From the NCBI GenBank assembly GCA_022225965.2, contig JAKJXP020000039.1, positions 248,001 through 312,000 of the forward strand: DNA of 64,000 nucleotides, given 5' to 3'. A model generated the notes under the pieces. That model did not search any database. It had not been told where the DNA came from and saw only the letters and a program-made list of their open reading frames with translations. The stretch is from Diatrype stigma (Eukaryota > Ascomycota > Sordariomycetes > Xylariales > Diatrypaceae). A program made the position numbers and the translations under genes. This document shows, one piece after another, positions 43,950 through 55,308 of this stretch (its first letter is position 1; every line of letters begins with the position of its first letter).

Positions 43950-46900
43950 ACGGGATATGAAGGTTTCTGACTGCCTCTCGATGAGAGCTTACCGCCACTA
44001 ATATTCACCTGAGAGTTCGGCCCCCTACCGAAATGTTCTGTTAGTCGGGAGGGGTTTTGTTGTTTATGCTTAGGTTAAATAGGCCTTGATTCCCTTTTGT
44101 GAGGCTAGTAGTAAAGACGAAAGAGTCTTCCTAATTCGATAGCAAGAGGCAAGGCCCTGCAGAGGGAGCCACTATTATACACTTTGTAAATCCGTTTTAT
44201 TACCTTCTAATGTACGAATTTGTTTGGACGGCATGGATCTGCTTTGCAGCCAATCCCAATACCCGAGGCAATGTGCCATCGGTTGCAGTAGGGATGATCC
44301 AATGAGGTTGTAATCTGATTATTCTCCAAGTCCAGCCACCACGGTTTTCAACATCTAATAGGCAGCCCAAGAAATGCTAGCAACCCTGCGTGCATATCGA
44401 ATCCTGTCGACGCTTTTCCCGTGCATAGCAACCCAATGATGGGCTCTTCTCGGCGTGCCATTGATCTCTACCGACATATCGCATGAAGACATTTTTTTTA
44501 TTTGTGGCCGGTTACGTAGCCGCCAATGTACTATTGGGCATTGCATTACGACAGCAAACGACGATCTCATAACTCCACGAAACCTCCGTGGGTGGGGGGA
44601 CGTGGGAGAATGCTACCTAAATGGATAAATCAAACTTATCAATCAAAAGAACTATATATATATATATCAATTTGAGTTTAGCGGGCTATTTATTAGACGG
44701 CCAACTTTGGTTGTTGTTAGCTATAACACGAAGTTATCTCAGATGATCAGCCATTGCACCTATGATACAAGCACGATACTGTGTTAAAGGGGCTAAGGGG
44801 GCAGGGGGGAGATATCGCATCAGCGGCGTAGGAACTATTCTCATAAGAGACGTCCCGGCGGTCGCCGGCCGTCAAGTATCCTCATCCATGGCTCATCCAT
44901 GGATATTCCTCAGGCCCCGGAAAATCCCAGGGAAAGTTCTGAAGTTATATATGCGGCGGGCTTGGGGCTCTCTACCTATTACTCTGCCTGTGTATCACTT
45001 ACTTGGGCAGGCATCGGCATCTCCCCTTAACCCCTTTCTGTGGCGCACCATCCCGCTCCCGCTTGATTTGTTCCGAGATGCTCGTGGCCCAGTCTGCCCG
45101 GCCGAATGCCCGTGCCCGGGACCGCGCCGTTGGCAGCCGGTGTAGCTAGCGGAACATCAACGACGGTTGGCGCCACACACCCGGCACATACGCATAAACA
45201 CACATGACTGAGGTGTATTGATTAGAGATAGTAGAAGGTGATACGCCAAGTCCAAGGTGTGACGCACTGTGGGGGGTATTTTGACATGGCCTTTTGAAAT
45301 CGCCGTAACCCTAACTTAAACAACATCAACAACTATACCACCACCTAGTCATCAACATCCCTTTCCTGGTATTGTCCCACTCCCAGCCAGTAGCCAAACG
45401 TAACGGCGTTGGTCCGGTTTGCTTCATCACTTACGAACTTGGAGTCCTACCATCGACAGTCGTCTTTACTATATGTATATCGCCTACTGCCCAGGCTGTT
45501 AGACATAGCCCACTCGCAAGATGCTATCGTCGCCTGTTGTGAGCTGAATGCCGTATCTTAAGAGACCAGCTAGGTAACATGACGAAATCACCCTAACGGT
45601 TTTCGTCGAGCTACTTCAATTCAATAGATCCTGTCCAACTACTACTACAGGCGTGAAGCCAAAAGATCACTTCCAGTTACAGCCGCTATATCATCACATA
45701 CATCAAAAGTCCCGATAATCACACATACTTAATTCCTCCAACGACCACTTCACATCCGAAAACAAGCTCTTAGCGGCAGACGCCAAGTAACGTACGTTGT
45801 TGGACTCCTAAGTGACCAACGTGGTTTCGAGGCAAGGTATTCCTGGAAACCCGAGAAACCGATACTCCTCGTCATTTGAATTCCGAGCCGGGCTGGCTGG
45901 AACAGGAAGGTTAAGTCGTTATTTCGCCTTAGTACGTCCAGAAGGAGATTCTCTGTCAGAATGACGTTATACAGAAGAGCAAGAAATGAGAATTAGCCAT
46001 CCGTATCAACGGTCTAGATGGACGGTGTTGCGACAAAGGGAAAATACGACGTACTCAGCCGCATTATGAGTGGTATTTGACATGGGCTCTGGCTGGACGA
46101 TTCCATGGGTAAGTAGCATTTAGCATTTCGGTTGTGTAGCTCTGCTTGCTTGGCTGGCGGGTGGCAAAAACGGCCGATACATATTGTTGTCTTTGGATAT
46201 ATGAGATGGAACGAATCTACAGTTAGGTACGGCATTCAGGATATCAGGAAACTTGCTCTGAGGTTAGCTATCTTGTCGTATACCATTCAGCTACCTGTAT
46301 AGCTAGATCTCAGGGGAAAAGACTGGTCCAATTGTGAGTAAGATGTATTATGCCTTGGTCTTGCGACGGGCCCGTCATACAATCTTGGCGATTTCATTGG
46401 ACTTGCTCAATATCAATATATTATAACCGACTCCTGAGAGGATCTGACGGGCCAAATCGGGTGCGCTTCCTCGCTTCGGCCTCCACTTTTACTAAGCACC
46501 TCCTTGCTTTATAATTCGACCGCCCCTGAATGCCGGGTTCTTTCCCAACCTTACTCTGTCTATACTCACCACGCCTTGTTAACGTGTTCCTCATTTTGTG
46601 CGACTTATCAACTAGATGTCTGAGGGAGCTTTCATTGGAATTAGTTGCGCTAAAGCAAGGAACCGGTAACCAGTCCTTAGTTAAGACTGGCAAATCATGA
46701 TGTCACGCAGTCAAGGAACGGACCGTACCGTACCGTACCGTCACGCCTTCCCTGAAATAAGGGGGTGCGGCACAACGAAGGATCCGTGCCGGTTATTGGG
46801 CCCGATCCAGATCGTTTGGGTGTTCTCCACATTCGATATTCGATATTAGGCGGTTCTAGGGTTGAGGGGTCGGGCCTATTCGATGTCCTTCCTTTCCCGT

Positions 46901-47386
46901 GCTCGAGGACCTCATCGAGGCGTCTAGTACTTTAGGGAAAGGGCATAGTGAACCCTTGCCATCCCTGGTCGTTCCAGTCCACTCATGCGTCGCTTCATAT
47001 CAAGAGCTGAGTGTTTATTCCCACGTGGCAGCGCAGCTGCACATGTAACAAAAGCCCCTGGAGCAGCAAAATATCGTGAGACTGCCGCGTAACGGCTCGT
47101 GCTGTTGCATGAACAAGGAAGAGGGAAAAGTATCGGTTGCTTGCTGACCGTTAGGGTTATGTCATACCTCTCCTCAGGGTTTCTTTCCCTTTCCTCTTGC
47201 AGGGAATGCTGCAAAGAGGGATACTGCAATCGCCAACTGCGTATAAATAATGGAGGGTCAGCGCTGATATTCGGTGATCCGTTTCGACCTGCTTTCTCGT
47301 CCTGCCAATCTATTAGTAACGAGCCTACACCACCCCTCTCCATATCACCCAAGCCCGTTGGCAGCAACATTTTCAACAGAAACAAT
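43950..47386. other. 3.4 kb stretch without convincing genes
   Basis: The longest gene-poor stretch besides 55.3-58.7 kb. The first ~250 bp are the tubulin 3' region. Frames at 44762-45145, 46421-46693 and 46924-47490 have no recognisable domain. A (TA)n tract is at 44651-44666, and a (CCGTA)n run at 46725-46741. A TATAAATAA box at 47242-47250 belongs to the next gene. Long non-coding RNA or decayed DNA cannot be excluded. Confidence 0.55.
47242..47250 (+). promoter_or_regulatory. TATA box of the small secreted protein gene
   Basis: TATAAATAA, 137 bp before the ATG at 47387, with a pyrimidine-rich leader between them. This is a usual layout for a regulated, strongly expressed fungal gene. 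Confidence 0.55.
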
Positions 47387-47939
47387 ATGCAGTTCAGGAG
47401 TGTCGCCCTCTTCCTCTCAGCCCTCCCAGCAGCCTTGGCCAACCTGCCCCCGACGCTGGAGCTTCTCGCCTTCCAGGACGGCCAGCGCATCGGCTGCGTA
47501 AACGGCTACGGCAGGTTCATCACCAACAAGCTCGCCTGCTGCCCCTTCCGGGCCCAGACGATCGACGCCAGCTCGGACAGCAGCAACCTATGGGCCGTCG
47601 GCTACGGCACCTGCAGCGCCGAGCCCGGCACGCTCGAGTGCTACCAGCCTGAGGGCGAGCCTTCCGCCTTTACCGTAAGGCATCACTGATGACGACGACG
47701 ATGATGCGCTGTTCTGCGCAGTGGTGGGCGACATATCGGTTTTGATTATAGAGCTAACACCATTTGCTTCACAGCTGAACGGGACCGACCTTGAGCTTGT
47801 TGGCACTGTCACTGGCATTGGCACTTCCTTTTCTGCCAACTCGAAGCCCGACCCCGAGGACAGGAAGGGCGTCGAGACCATCGTCGGAGACGGTGGAAGC
47901 GAGGTCTTCTCCCTTCAAGTCCACGCGGTCTCTGGGTAG
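47387..47939 (+). CDS. Small secreted protein, unknown family
   Basis: Two exons, 47387-47674 and 47775-47939, give 150 residues; the 100-nt intron starts GTAAGG and ends CTTCACAG after a GAGCTAACAC branch site. A signal peptide is clear (MQFRSVALFLSALPAALA). The mature protein has five Cys (IGCVNG, ACCPF, GTCSAE, ECYQP), one Asn-Gly-Thr glycosylation site and a Gly-rich C-terminal half. I do not recognise a family. The upstream TATA box and strong C/G third-position bias of exon 1 support a real, well-expressed gene. It could be a cell-wall-associated or effector-like secreted protein. Confidence 0.75.
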
Positions 47940-49805
47940 CTTAGATTTGGGAATTTGGAAGATCATGGTATGTTGGTAGTGTTCCGGATCCCTTTCGAAG
48001 CAGAGCTGGATAGGTCGATGCCCTGCCCTGCTCTGAGAAAGCCTGTCGACAGCCTTGCTGTTGCGAAGATATGAACATGTTGTTGCCCCTAGTTGGTTAA
48101 TCGGGCAACGTGGACCAAAATTATCGAGCTAGAAGAGCTCTTGTCCATGTGACAGGGTGAGAGCGTCAATAGGGGGTGGCTGAAGTGCTCTATTGATTTT
48201 TAGACCATGGGACTGCACATATTATATAGAACAGAATAAAAAGCCCTATGCCTTGGTCCCTAAGCTCGTGTCCAATCGTACCAGGAAGAAAGTTATGAAG
48301 GTATATCTAGGGAGACAATGACAACGGGGTCCATGTTTGTGGCAGCAGAACATGTGGGCGAGCCTGTTGGTTTAAAGCACCTGCATATGATGTCGAATCA
48401 TCGTGGAATGACACAGGTACCTACCTTAGGTATGTCGGATGGACGACCCCACTGTGAAGCATACACTGTAACTAGACCGAACCATGGTACTGGGTTTACT
48501 TTACCGTTAGAAACTGGTTGTTCTTTTGGCTGTATGCAGTACGGCTTCTTTGGGGTAGAACCTTTTGAGCTGTTGTATGAATGTATGTACGAAGTATACC
48601 TATGATATAGCAATGATATAGCAATGGAGATATCATCTTTATCACCTGGTGCCTGGGTAGGGATACGATATCAAGTATATTTATTGCCTGGCTGCCTGGG
48701 CAACTTACCGAAATGCTGTAGCTACAGTATGTAGTAAGGTTTAATTTTAGTAGGGAAATGACGAATGCCCGAGTCAGCCTTCAGGCGTTCAGCATCGGTT
48801 GCTTCCCTGCACTGCTTCCTGGTAGGGAGCCACTGAGCCACAAGCCGCTCGCCGCTGTGGTCTATTGGCCCGAGCTTTTAATGGGCCCCAGCTAATGAAA
48901 TTACGTATTGCTGGAGGCACTGGCGCCCGTTGCTTAGAAGGGGTTACGGCTGCACACTCGTAGGCTCGTAGCGCTACCGTAACGATATTACTGGATAATA
49001 CATTACTGGATAATACTACCTACTTTGGTTTGGCGCCTGTCCGTTCTGTCCACTGGGTCCCTGGGACTCCGTCGGTCCAGTCGTCTCCAAAGTCCAGCCT
49101 CCTGCAAAAGAGCAAAGACGCAAGAGCAAAGGCCCAATAGCAGAAAAGACGAGACGTCGTTGGACGCTGAGGAGCAAGTTGGAATTGACTTCGAGTGCCA
49201 TAGCTGCCTATCAGACGACTATCAGACTGCCCGACCAGCCTGCCAGCCTACCAGATTGCCCAGACTGGGTGCATGACCGCCTGCATTCTGCATCCTGTGT
49301 GCATCCTGTGTGCATTTTGCCTCCATTCTGCCTGCATCCTGCCTGCATGTGTGCTTTGTTAGTGCTTTAATCTCTACAGAGTAATTCGACCCTATATTCG
49401 ACCCTACATGTCCCGAGCCTGCACCGAAGACATACCAAGACATACCAAGACATACCTACTACCCTACCTCAGGCTACCTGCCTACCTCCTGAAGACCTAG
49501 GACCCTCAGGTGTCGAGGTGCTAGACTACCTAGTAACCTCTAAGCAAAGTGCTGAGCAAGCTGCTAGCAGAGTTAACTGATCTTGACAAGCTTCACTTTG
49601 GTTATCGCTCGTCGCTTCAGGCTGCCCTTGTCTCACAACTGCTGCCGAGTTGACGATTCTATGTCTTAGTTGTTTACCTACCTGCAGACTTGTCACCAAC
49701 CAACAGCTCTTCGCAACCGAGTTATTCCTCCCCCCTCTACAATCCAGCACCCCTCGCCGAGCTCTGTCCTAAGTCCAAGTCTGGTGAGCTCGGCCGTGGA
49801 ACAGG
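47940..49805. other. Spacer upstream of EDE1, rich in short repeats
   Basis: About 1.9 kb. No gene seen. The right half has stacked short repeats: GCATCCTGTGTGCATCCTGTGTG-type units at 49281-49353 and AGACATACCA repeats at 49426-49457. CCTACCTCAGGCTACC words follow. The frame 48318-48605 is unsupported. Confidence 0.6.
49281..49457 (+). repeat. Stacked short tandem repeats in the EDE1 upstream region
   Basis: First block (49281-49353): imperfect 11-13 bp units around GCATCCTGTGT / GCCTGCATCCT. Second block (49426-49457): three copies of about AGACATACCA. They lie 350-520 bp before the EDE1 start. Confidence 0.85.
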
Positions 49806-52800
49806 ATGTCAGCCGAATCCCCCGTCGACGCTGGTAAGTCCCCTCAATCTCTCACTTTGGTATTCCAGCATCCTAGTATCTCATCTATCGAATCACCTGC
49901 CCTGGCTACTGCTACGCCAACGCATTTGGATCTTTACAGAGATGATTCACGTAGATTTTTGAAGATGGTATCTAATCATGTTGTTCCTGTAGCTGCGCCG
50001 AACCTGAACCTCACCCCCGAAGAGAAGCGAGCTTATGGTCAGCTATTCCGACAGGCCGACATCGATAATGTCGGTGTCGTCACGGGCGAGGTGGCTGTCA
50101 AGTTCTTCGAGAAGACGAAGCTCGACTCGCGCGTTCTAGGAGAGATATGGCAGATCGCAGACAAGGAAAACCGTGGTTTCCTGACTCCCGCCGGCTTCGG
50201 TATCGTCCTTCGACTCATTGGCCATGCACAAGCAGCACGCGAACCTGTCCCCGAGCTGGCCTACCAGCAAGGCCCATTGCCGCGTTTCGAGGGGGTGACG
50301 CTGAATCTCGGCGTTCCCCCGCCGCCTGCCCCTGCGCCGCTGCAGGCACAAAGCACCGGTCCAGGTCCCATCAGAATACCGCCTCTGACGCCAGAGAAGG
50401 TTGCGCAATACTCTAGCCTTTTTGAAAAACAGCCCTTGCAGATCGGCAACATGTTACCCGGTGACGCAGCCAAGAATATCTTCGAGAAGTCTGGCCTGCC
50501 TATCGAGGTCTTAGGACGCATCTGGCAGCTTGCTGATACCGAGCAGAGGGGTGCCCTTGTCCTGACCGAATTCGTCATAGCCATGCATCTGCTCACTTCC
50601 ATGAAGTCGGGCACGCTGAGAACACTGCCAAACATCCTACCTGCTGCTTTGTACGAGGCTGCTACGAGACGTACAGGGTCAGCACCAAGACAGAGCCCCC
50701 AGTCCACCGGATCACCACTGTCTGCTTTACCACGACAGCTAAGCGGGTCAGCACCGCTGCGACAAAATAGCCCCCTAGGGCGGCCACCCATGGGACCCCA
50801 AGCGACTGCCGTCCCTCCCCAGTCCACAGGGCTTGCCCCGCAGAACTCAGGCTTAGCTCCTCAAACAACGGGTGGTGACTGGCTGGTCTCACCTGCCGAC
50901 AAGGTGAGGTTCGACCAGTTTTTTGCTGATCTCGACAAGGCAAACAAGGGGTTCATTACGGGAGAAGAAGCTGTCCCCTTCTTGAGCCAGTCCAGTTTAC
51001 CCGAAGATGCCTTGGCTCAGATCTGGGATCTTGCCGATCTCAACTCCGAAGGCCGCCTCAACAGAGATACCTTTGCCGTTGCAATGTACCTCATTCGCCA
51101 ACAACGGAGCAGACAGAATATACCTCTGCCCACAACCTTGCCCCCCAACCTCGTTCCTCCGTCTCTCCGGGGCCAGGTACGGGCTCCACCTGGCCCTTCG
51201 CCGTTTGATGCCCCTGCCCCTGCACCCCCTCAGCCTCCGCCGCCGCCACAGCCGAAGTCCGCTCTGGACGATCTCTTTGGCCTTGATGCTTCGCCCCCTC
51301 CCGCTCCTGCTCAGGTGCCTCTGTCCACAGGCGGCTCTGCTGCGAAGGATCCCTTCGCCGGTGCTGGGCCGGGATCTCCTACGCAGCTGTCCCCCAAATC
51401 CAGCACCTTCAAGCCATTTGTTCCCTCTTCATCATTTGGCAAGTCGCTGACTACCCACGACACCGGAGGTTCGTCAGGCTCAGCTCAAAGGGCCTCTGCC
51501 GTGGACGATCTTCTCAGCGACAATGACCCTGAGGCCAGCAAGAAGATCACAAACGAATCGACTGAGTTGGCCAATCTATCCAACCAGGTCAGTTCGCTCT
51601 CGAAGCAAATGCAGCAGGTCCAAGGACAGCGCACTAGCACGCAGAAGGAGATCACTCAGGCGAGCGAGCAGAAAAAGAACTTTGAGCAAAGACTGGCACA
51701 GTTGCGCAGCCTTTATGAGAAGGAGGCCCAAGAAGTGCGGGCTCTAGAAGAGCAGCTGAAGTCTGTACGCGACGAGACCAGGAAGCTCACTGGTGAGATG
51801 GTGTCGATTGATGGAAACTACCAAGACCTGTCAAGGCAACATCACCAGCTCTCAGAGGCTTTGCGGGCTGATCAACAGGAGAATACCAGTTTGAAGCAGC
51901 GCATTTCCGCTGTCAATGCCGAAATTGCGCAACTGAAGCCTCAGATTGAGAAGCTGAAGTCGGAAGCTCGTCAACAAAAGGGGCTAGTCGCTATCCACAA
52001 GAAGCAACTATCTACAAGCGAGGGTGAGCGTGACAAGCTGAAGGGTGAGGTTGAAGATCTTACCAAGAGTAACGAGGAACTTTCCCGCCAAGTTAGCACT
52101 GGTTCGCCAGTGGCTAACTCCGCTCAGCTAGCAAGCCCAGCACTATCAACAACGAGCGCGAATAACCCGTTCTTCAGGCGTACCGGTAGCGCCGATATCA
52201 TGGGCGCTTTTGCCTCCCCTCCCGCCAAGTCGTACGGTGACAAGTCCTTCGAAGATATCTTTGGTGGATTCGCACCTGGCAGTGGCTCTGGCACTCCACC
52301 TCCCCTGACATCGTTCAAGCAACAGAACACTGGGAATTCATCGGCTAGCGTTGGATCATATGGCACGCCTTCAGGACAAACGCCCATGGCTAGCCGACAG
52401 ACTACAATGACAGGAGAACCACCAGCACCACCGGAGTCGCAGCAGCTCAACTCTAGCTTCCTACCGTTCGGTGAGGCACCTCAATCTTTATCTTCCTCTC
52501 GACAGGTCTCACCTCCAGTCAGTCGGGCCGGCGACAACTCCGCAACTCATCAAGGTCCGGCTCCACTCGAACCGGCAGCTACTGGTCAAAGTGCGGCGTC
52601 CACGTCGGATGCCAACAAGAGATCATCCCTCGCCGAGACGGAGGAGAAGCCACCACACACAAGCAACGGTTCCGTCCCTGGCGCCTTTCCTGATGAGCCC
52701 TCGGCAGATACTAAGCCGGCATCCTTTGCTGGTAACAGGGACAGCGACCCGTTTGGAGGCCTGAAGGACTCGGGCAACGCGAAAGTCGATTTCGATTCGG

Positions 52801-53927
52801 CATTCGCTAGTTTTGCCGGCTCCACGAACAGGTCTCAAGACACGTCCAAAGATTCGAGCAACGCGTTCACCAGTTTCCACTCGGAATTTCCTCCCATTTC
52901 CGAGCTTGAGCGCGACGATTCAGAAACAGCGAGCGAGGGTAACCGCTTTGATGACGATTTTGCCCCGGCTTCACCCCCCGAAAACAAGGTTGAGTCCAAG
53001 GATACCCTAAAGGCCCCGTCTTCGCCAAGCGCAGCGAAGAGCACTGCCGTTTCGGAAACTCCAGGCGCAGCAGAAGATGCATCGAAATCGCGTCAACATT
53101 CAAAGTATGGTCTCCTGTATCCGGATGCATTTACTCCAGCAAACCCCTATCAGAATACTAACTTAGGTATAAGTGACTTGTCAGCATTCCCGGATCCGCC
53201 CAAGACGTCCCCCGGCTTTCCACCCGGCCAGGATGACGATCCTTTCGCACAGACACCGTCAACGACCAACACGGCAACAACCGCGAAGAAAGGCGCTTTC
53301 GATGATATGAGTGACGACTTCGACGGCCTGGAGGATGCCAAGGAAGGTTCGGCCGATGATGAGTTTGCCAACATTTCGAGATCCAATCTAGATGACTTCA
53401 ACCCCGTTTTTGACAGCAGTCCGCCTCCAAGCCAGCCGAAGAGCGAATCGACGAATGTTTCAAACAATTTCGGTATCGATAGCAGCTACGACTTCGGTGC
53501 TGCCGTCTCGACCGCATCCACGGGCACTACAGCTGGTGGTGGCGGTGCGCCCCTAACAGCCAGTACCTCGAATACTGGGCAGTCCACCAGCAAAGGAGCA
53601 TCGGTATCCGAGAACCAAGACTGGGATGCTATTTTCGCGAGCTTAGATACCCCTGGTGAGGGCGCCAACACCTCGAAGAACGGAGATGATACTAGCAGTA
53701 CGGTCCAGAGACCGAGCACTGCTGGCAGGGCGTTGACAGAAGAGGGTACACATGATGACCCATTCGTCAAGGAACTGGTCAACATGGGCTATCCTCGGGC
53801 CGACTCTATCCGTGCGCTGGAGCAATTCGATTATAACCTCGACCGGGTAAGTGTAGCTGATCAACATGTCATGATGATAGTCAAGTAGCTGACCAACGTG
53901 TAGGCTGCCAACTTTCTTGCCAATTGA
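49806..53927 (+). CDS. EDE1: Ede1-like endocytic scaffold (EH domains, coiled coil, UBA)
   Basis: Exons 49806-49833, 49993-53846 and 53904-53927 encode 1301 residues. Ede1 is an early-arriving scaffold at clathrin endocytic sites on the plasma membrane. Three EH domains are visible at about 14-95, 142-225 and 303-385, each with the conserved IWQIAD / IWQLAD / IWDLAD core; these bind NPF peptides. A Pro-rich linker, a Gln/Glu/Lys-rich coiled coil (about 529-710), a long Ser/Asp-rich disordered part with DPFG/DDPF repeats and a C-terminal UBA domain (VKELVNMGYPRADSIRALEQ..., about 1266-1301) follow. Intron 1 (159 nt) is a multiple of three without stops, so the frame reads through it, but its GTAAGT donor and CCTGTAG acceptor, and the EH start right after, favour splicing. 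The last exon has eight codons and completes the UBA helix (AANFLAN). Confidence 0.93.
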
Positions 53928-54483
53928 TGCTAGAGCGAGCCTTTCTTTCTATTCCAGCACTATCTAGCGCATGGTCTCACAAACCATGCCTTATTTGATA
54001 TGAGGAGATACCTTGAGCGGTTTGCATAGGTGAAGGAGATTAAACTGTAATTCTCGGCGGTTTCTGCTAAGATGGTTCTTTGGTGCTTGCGTTACGGAAC
54101 CCTCTTGAGGGGCGAGGAGACAGACAGACACAGATCGAAATGACTTAATGTATAGCCTTGTATGTAAATTTCTCATTGACTTACATACCATTTTCTCTCC
54201 TATCGCTTAATTCGGTCCTGCAAAACTTCCCTTTGTCTTTTGTATTAGCGAAGAAGAAGCTATCTAGTGTTTAAATCCAGCCAATCCAAACTCCGTGCGC
54301 AGCCAGACCATTATGCAATCGCAATATCATCGCTCGTGTCCCCCGTGTCCTAACCCTCACAAACGCATTCATCAAAGATACGTTCAACAGCTTGGAGCAC
54401 TGGGGAAACCCCAAGCACGGCCCAAGAGAATGCCTCCCAATATCTAATTACTTAGCCATAAAGTGGCATTTAGCTCATAACCC
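53928..54483. other. Convergent spacer, no gene seen
   Basis: About 560 bp of 3' flanking DNA between EDE1 and the Cys-cluster membrane protein gene. Nothing else recognisable. Confidence 0.6.
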
Positions 54484-55308
54484 CTATGATGGCGGTGGCT
54501 TGTAGTAGTAGTCGGCACCTGCGTAGGGCCCGGCAGCGGGAGCAGAAGGAGGGTTATACCCATACGGCTCGTACTTGGCATCACCAGCATGCTGGCCTGG
54601 ACCAGCGTCGTCGCCGCCATAGTAAGCAGTAGCACTATAGCCGCCGCCACCGCCATAAGACGGCGGCGGGGCCAGAGGAGCGTCGTTGGCGTTGGCGATG
54701 GCGGAGGTCTGCTCCACGTCCCTGTCCTCCTGATCATCGTCGCCCATCTTCTCGTACGACTTCCCCTCCTTGCGGTTGCCGCCGCAGCAACAGCAGCACT
54801 TCTTTCCCATCCACTGGAACAGGTAGATGATAAGCCCCACGCCGCTCGCCATGAGCAGCGTGTTGCCCAACACCCACCAGAACCGGAAGCTCTTGTTCTT
54901 GGTGCTGGACCGCTCCTTTTCTGTTGGTGGCGGGGAGGTCGGTCAGCATGTTATTCGTCTGCCGCTAGACTCACTTGCTTGGGTTGGGTTGGGTTGGGGT
55001 GGACTGGGACTGCAAAGCACAGTGTAGACTGCGGAGTGTAGTTGTGATGAGAGAAAAAAAGGAGAAGAGAGAAGAAACATACCTTTCTTCCAAAACCATC
55101 CGACGGTCCCCATGAACAAGATGATGAACATGCACCCGTAGACGATCAGCAAGACCTGCCACCAGGTCAGATTCGAGCCCCTTCCCGTGTTCTTGTGCGC
55201 GCCCTTGTAAACGCCGGAGCCGATGATTTTCCCGGTCTTGCGGCTGCTGCGGCTGATGATGCTGCTGATGCTGCCGCCGCCGCCGCCGCCACCATCCTTC
55301 GGCGCCAT
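54484..55308 (-). CDS. Two-TM protein with a five-cysteine cluster and Gly/Tyr/Pro-rich tail
   Basis: Two exons, 55083-55308 and 54484-54920, give 220 residues; the 162-nt intron starts GTATGT and ends CCAACAG, restoring WFWKKEKERSSTKNKS. I do not recognise a named family. The N terminus is Gly/Ser rich and basic; membrane segments lie at about 51-73 (VLLIVYGCMFIILFMGTVGW) and 90-112 (WVLGNTLLMASGVGLIIYLF). Directly after the second comes KKCCCCCGG (Cys117-121), a likely palmitoylation cluster next to the membrane. The last ~90 residues are rich in Gly, Tyr, Pro and Ala with YGGG/SYGG and YYYKPPP motifs. The layout suggests a plasma or vacuolar membrane protein with a cytosolic tail. The intron contains GTTGGGTTGGGTTGG, near telomere-like but probably simple repeat. 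Confidence 0.7.

Noticed and set aside
44762..45145. 127-codon frame in the gap after alpha-tubulin
   Set aside because: No domain, no codon bias, no sensible start context.
49834..49992. Reading straight through the first EDE1 intron
   Set aside because: The frame happens to be open, but the added 53 residues are unlike Ede1, and consensus splice ends flank the segment.
54971..54995. TTGGGTTGGGTTGGGG as a telomere-like repeat
   Set aside because: Too short, inside an intron and not the TTAGGG unit of these fungi.
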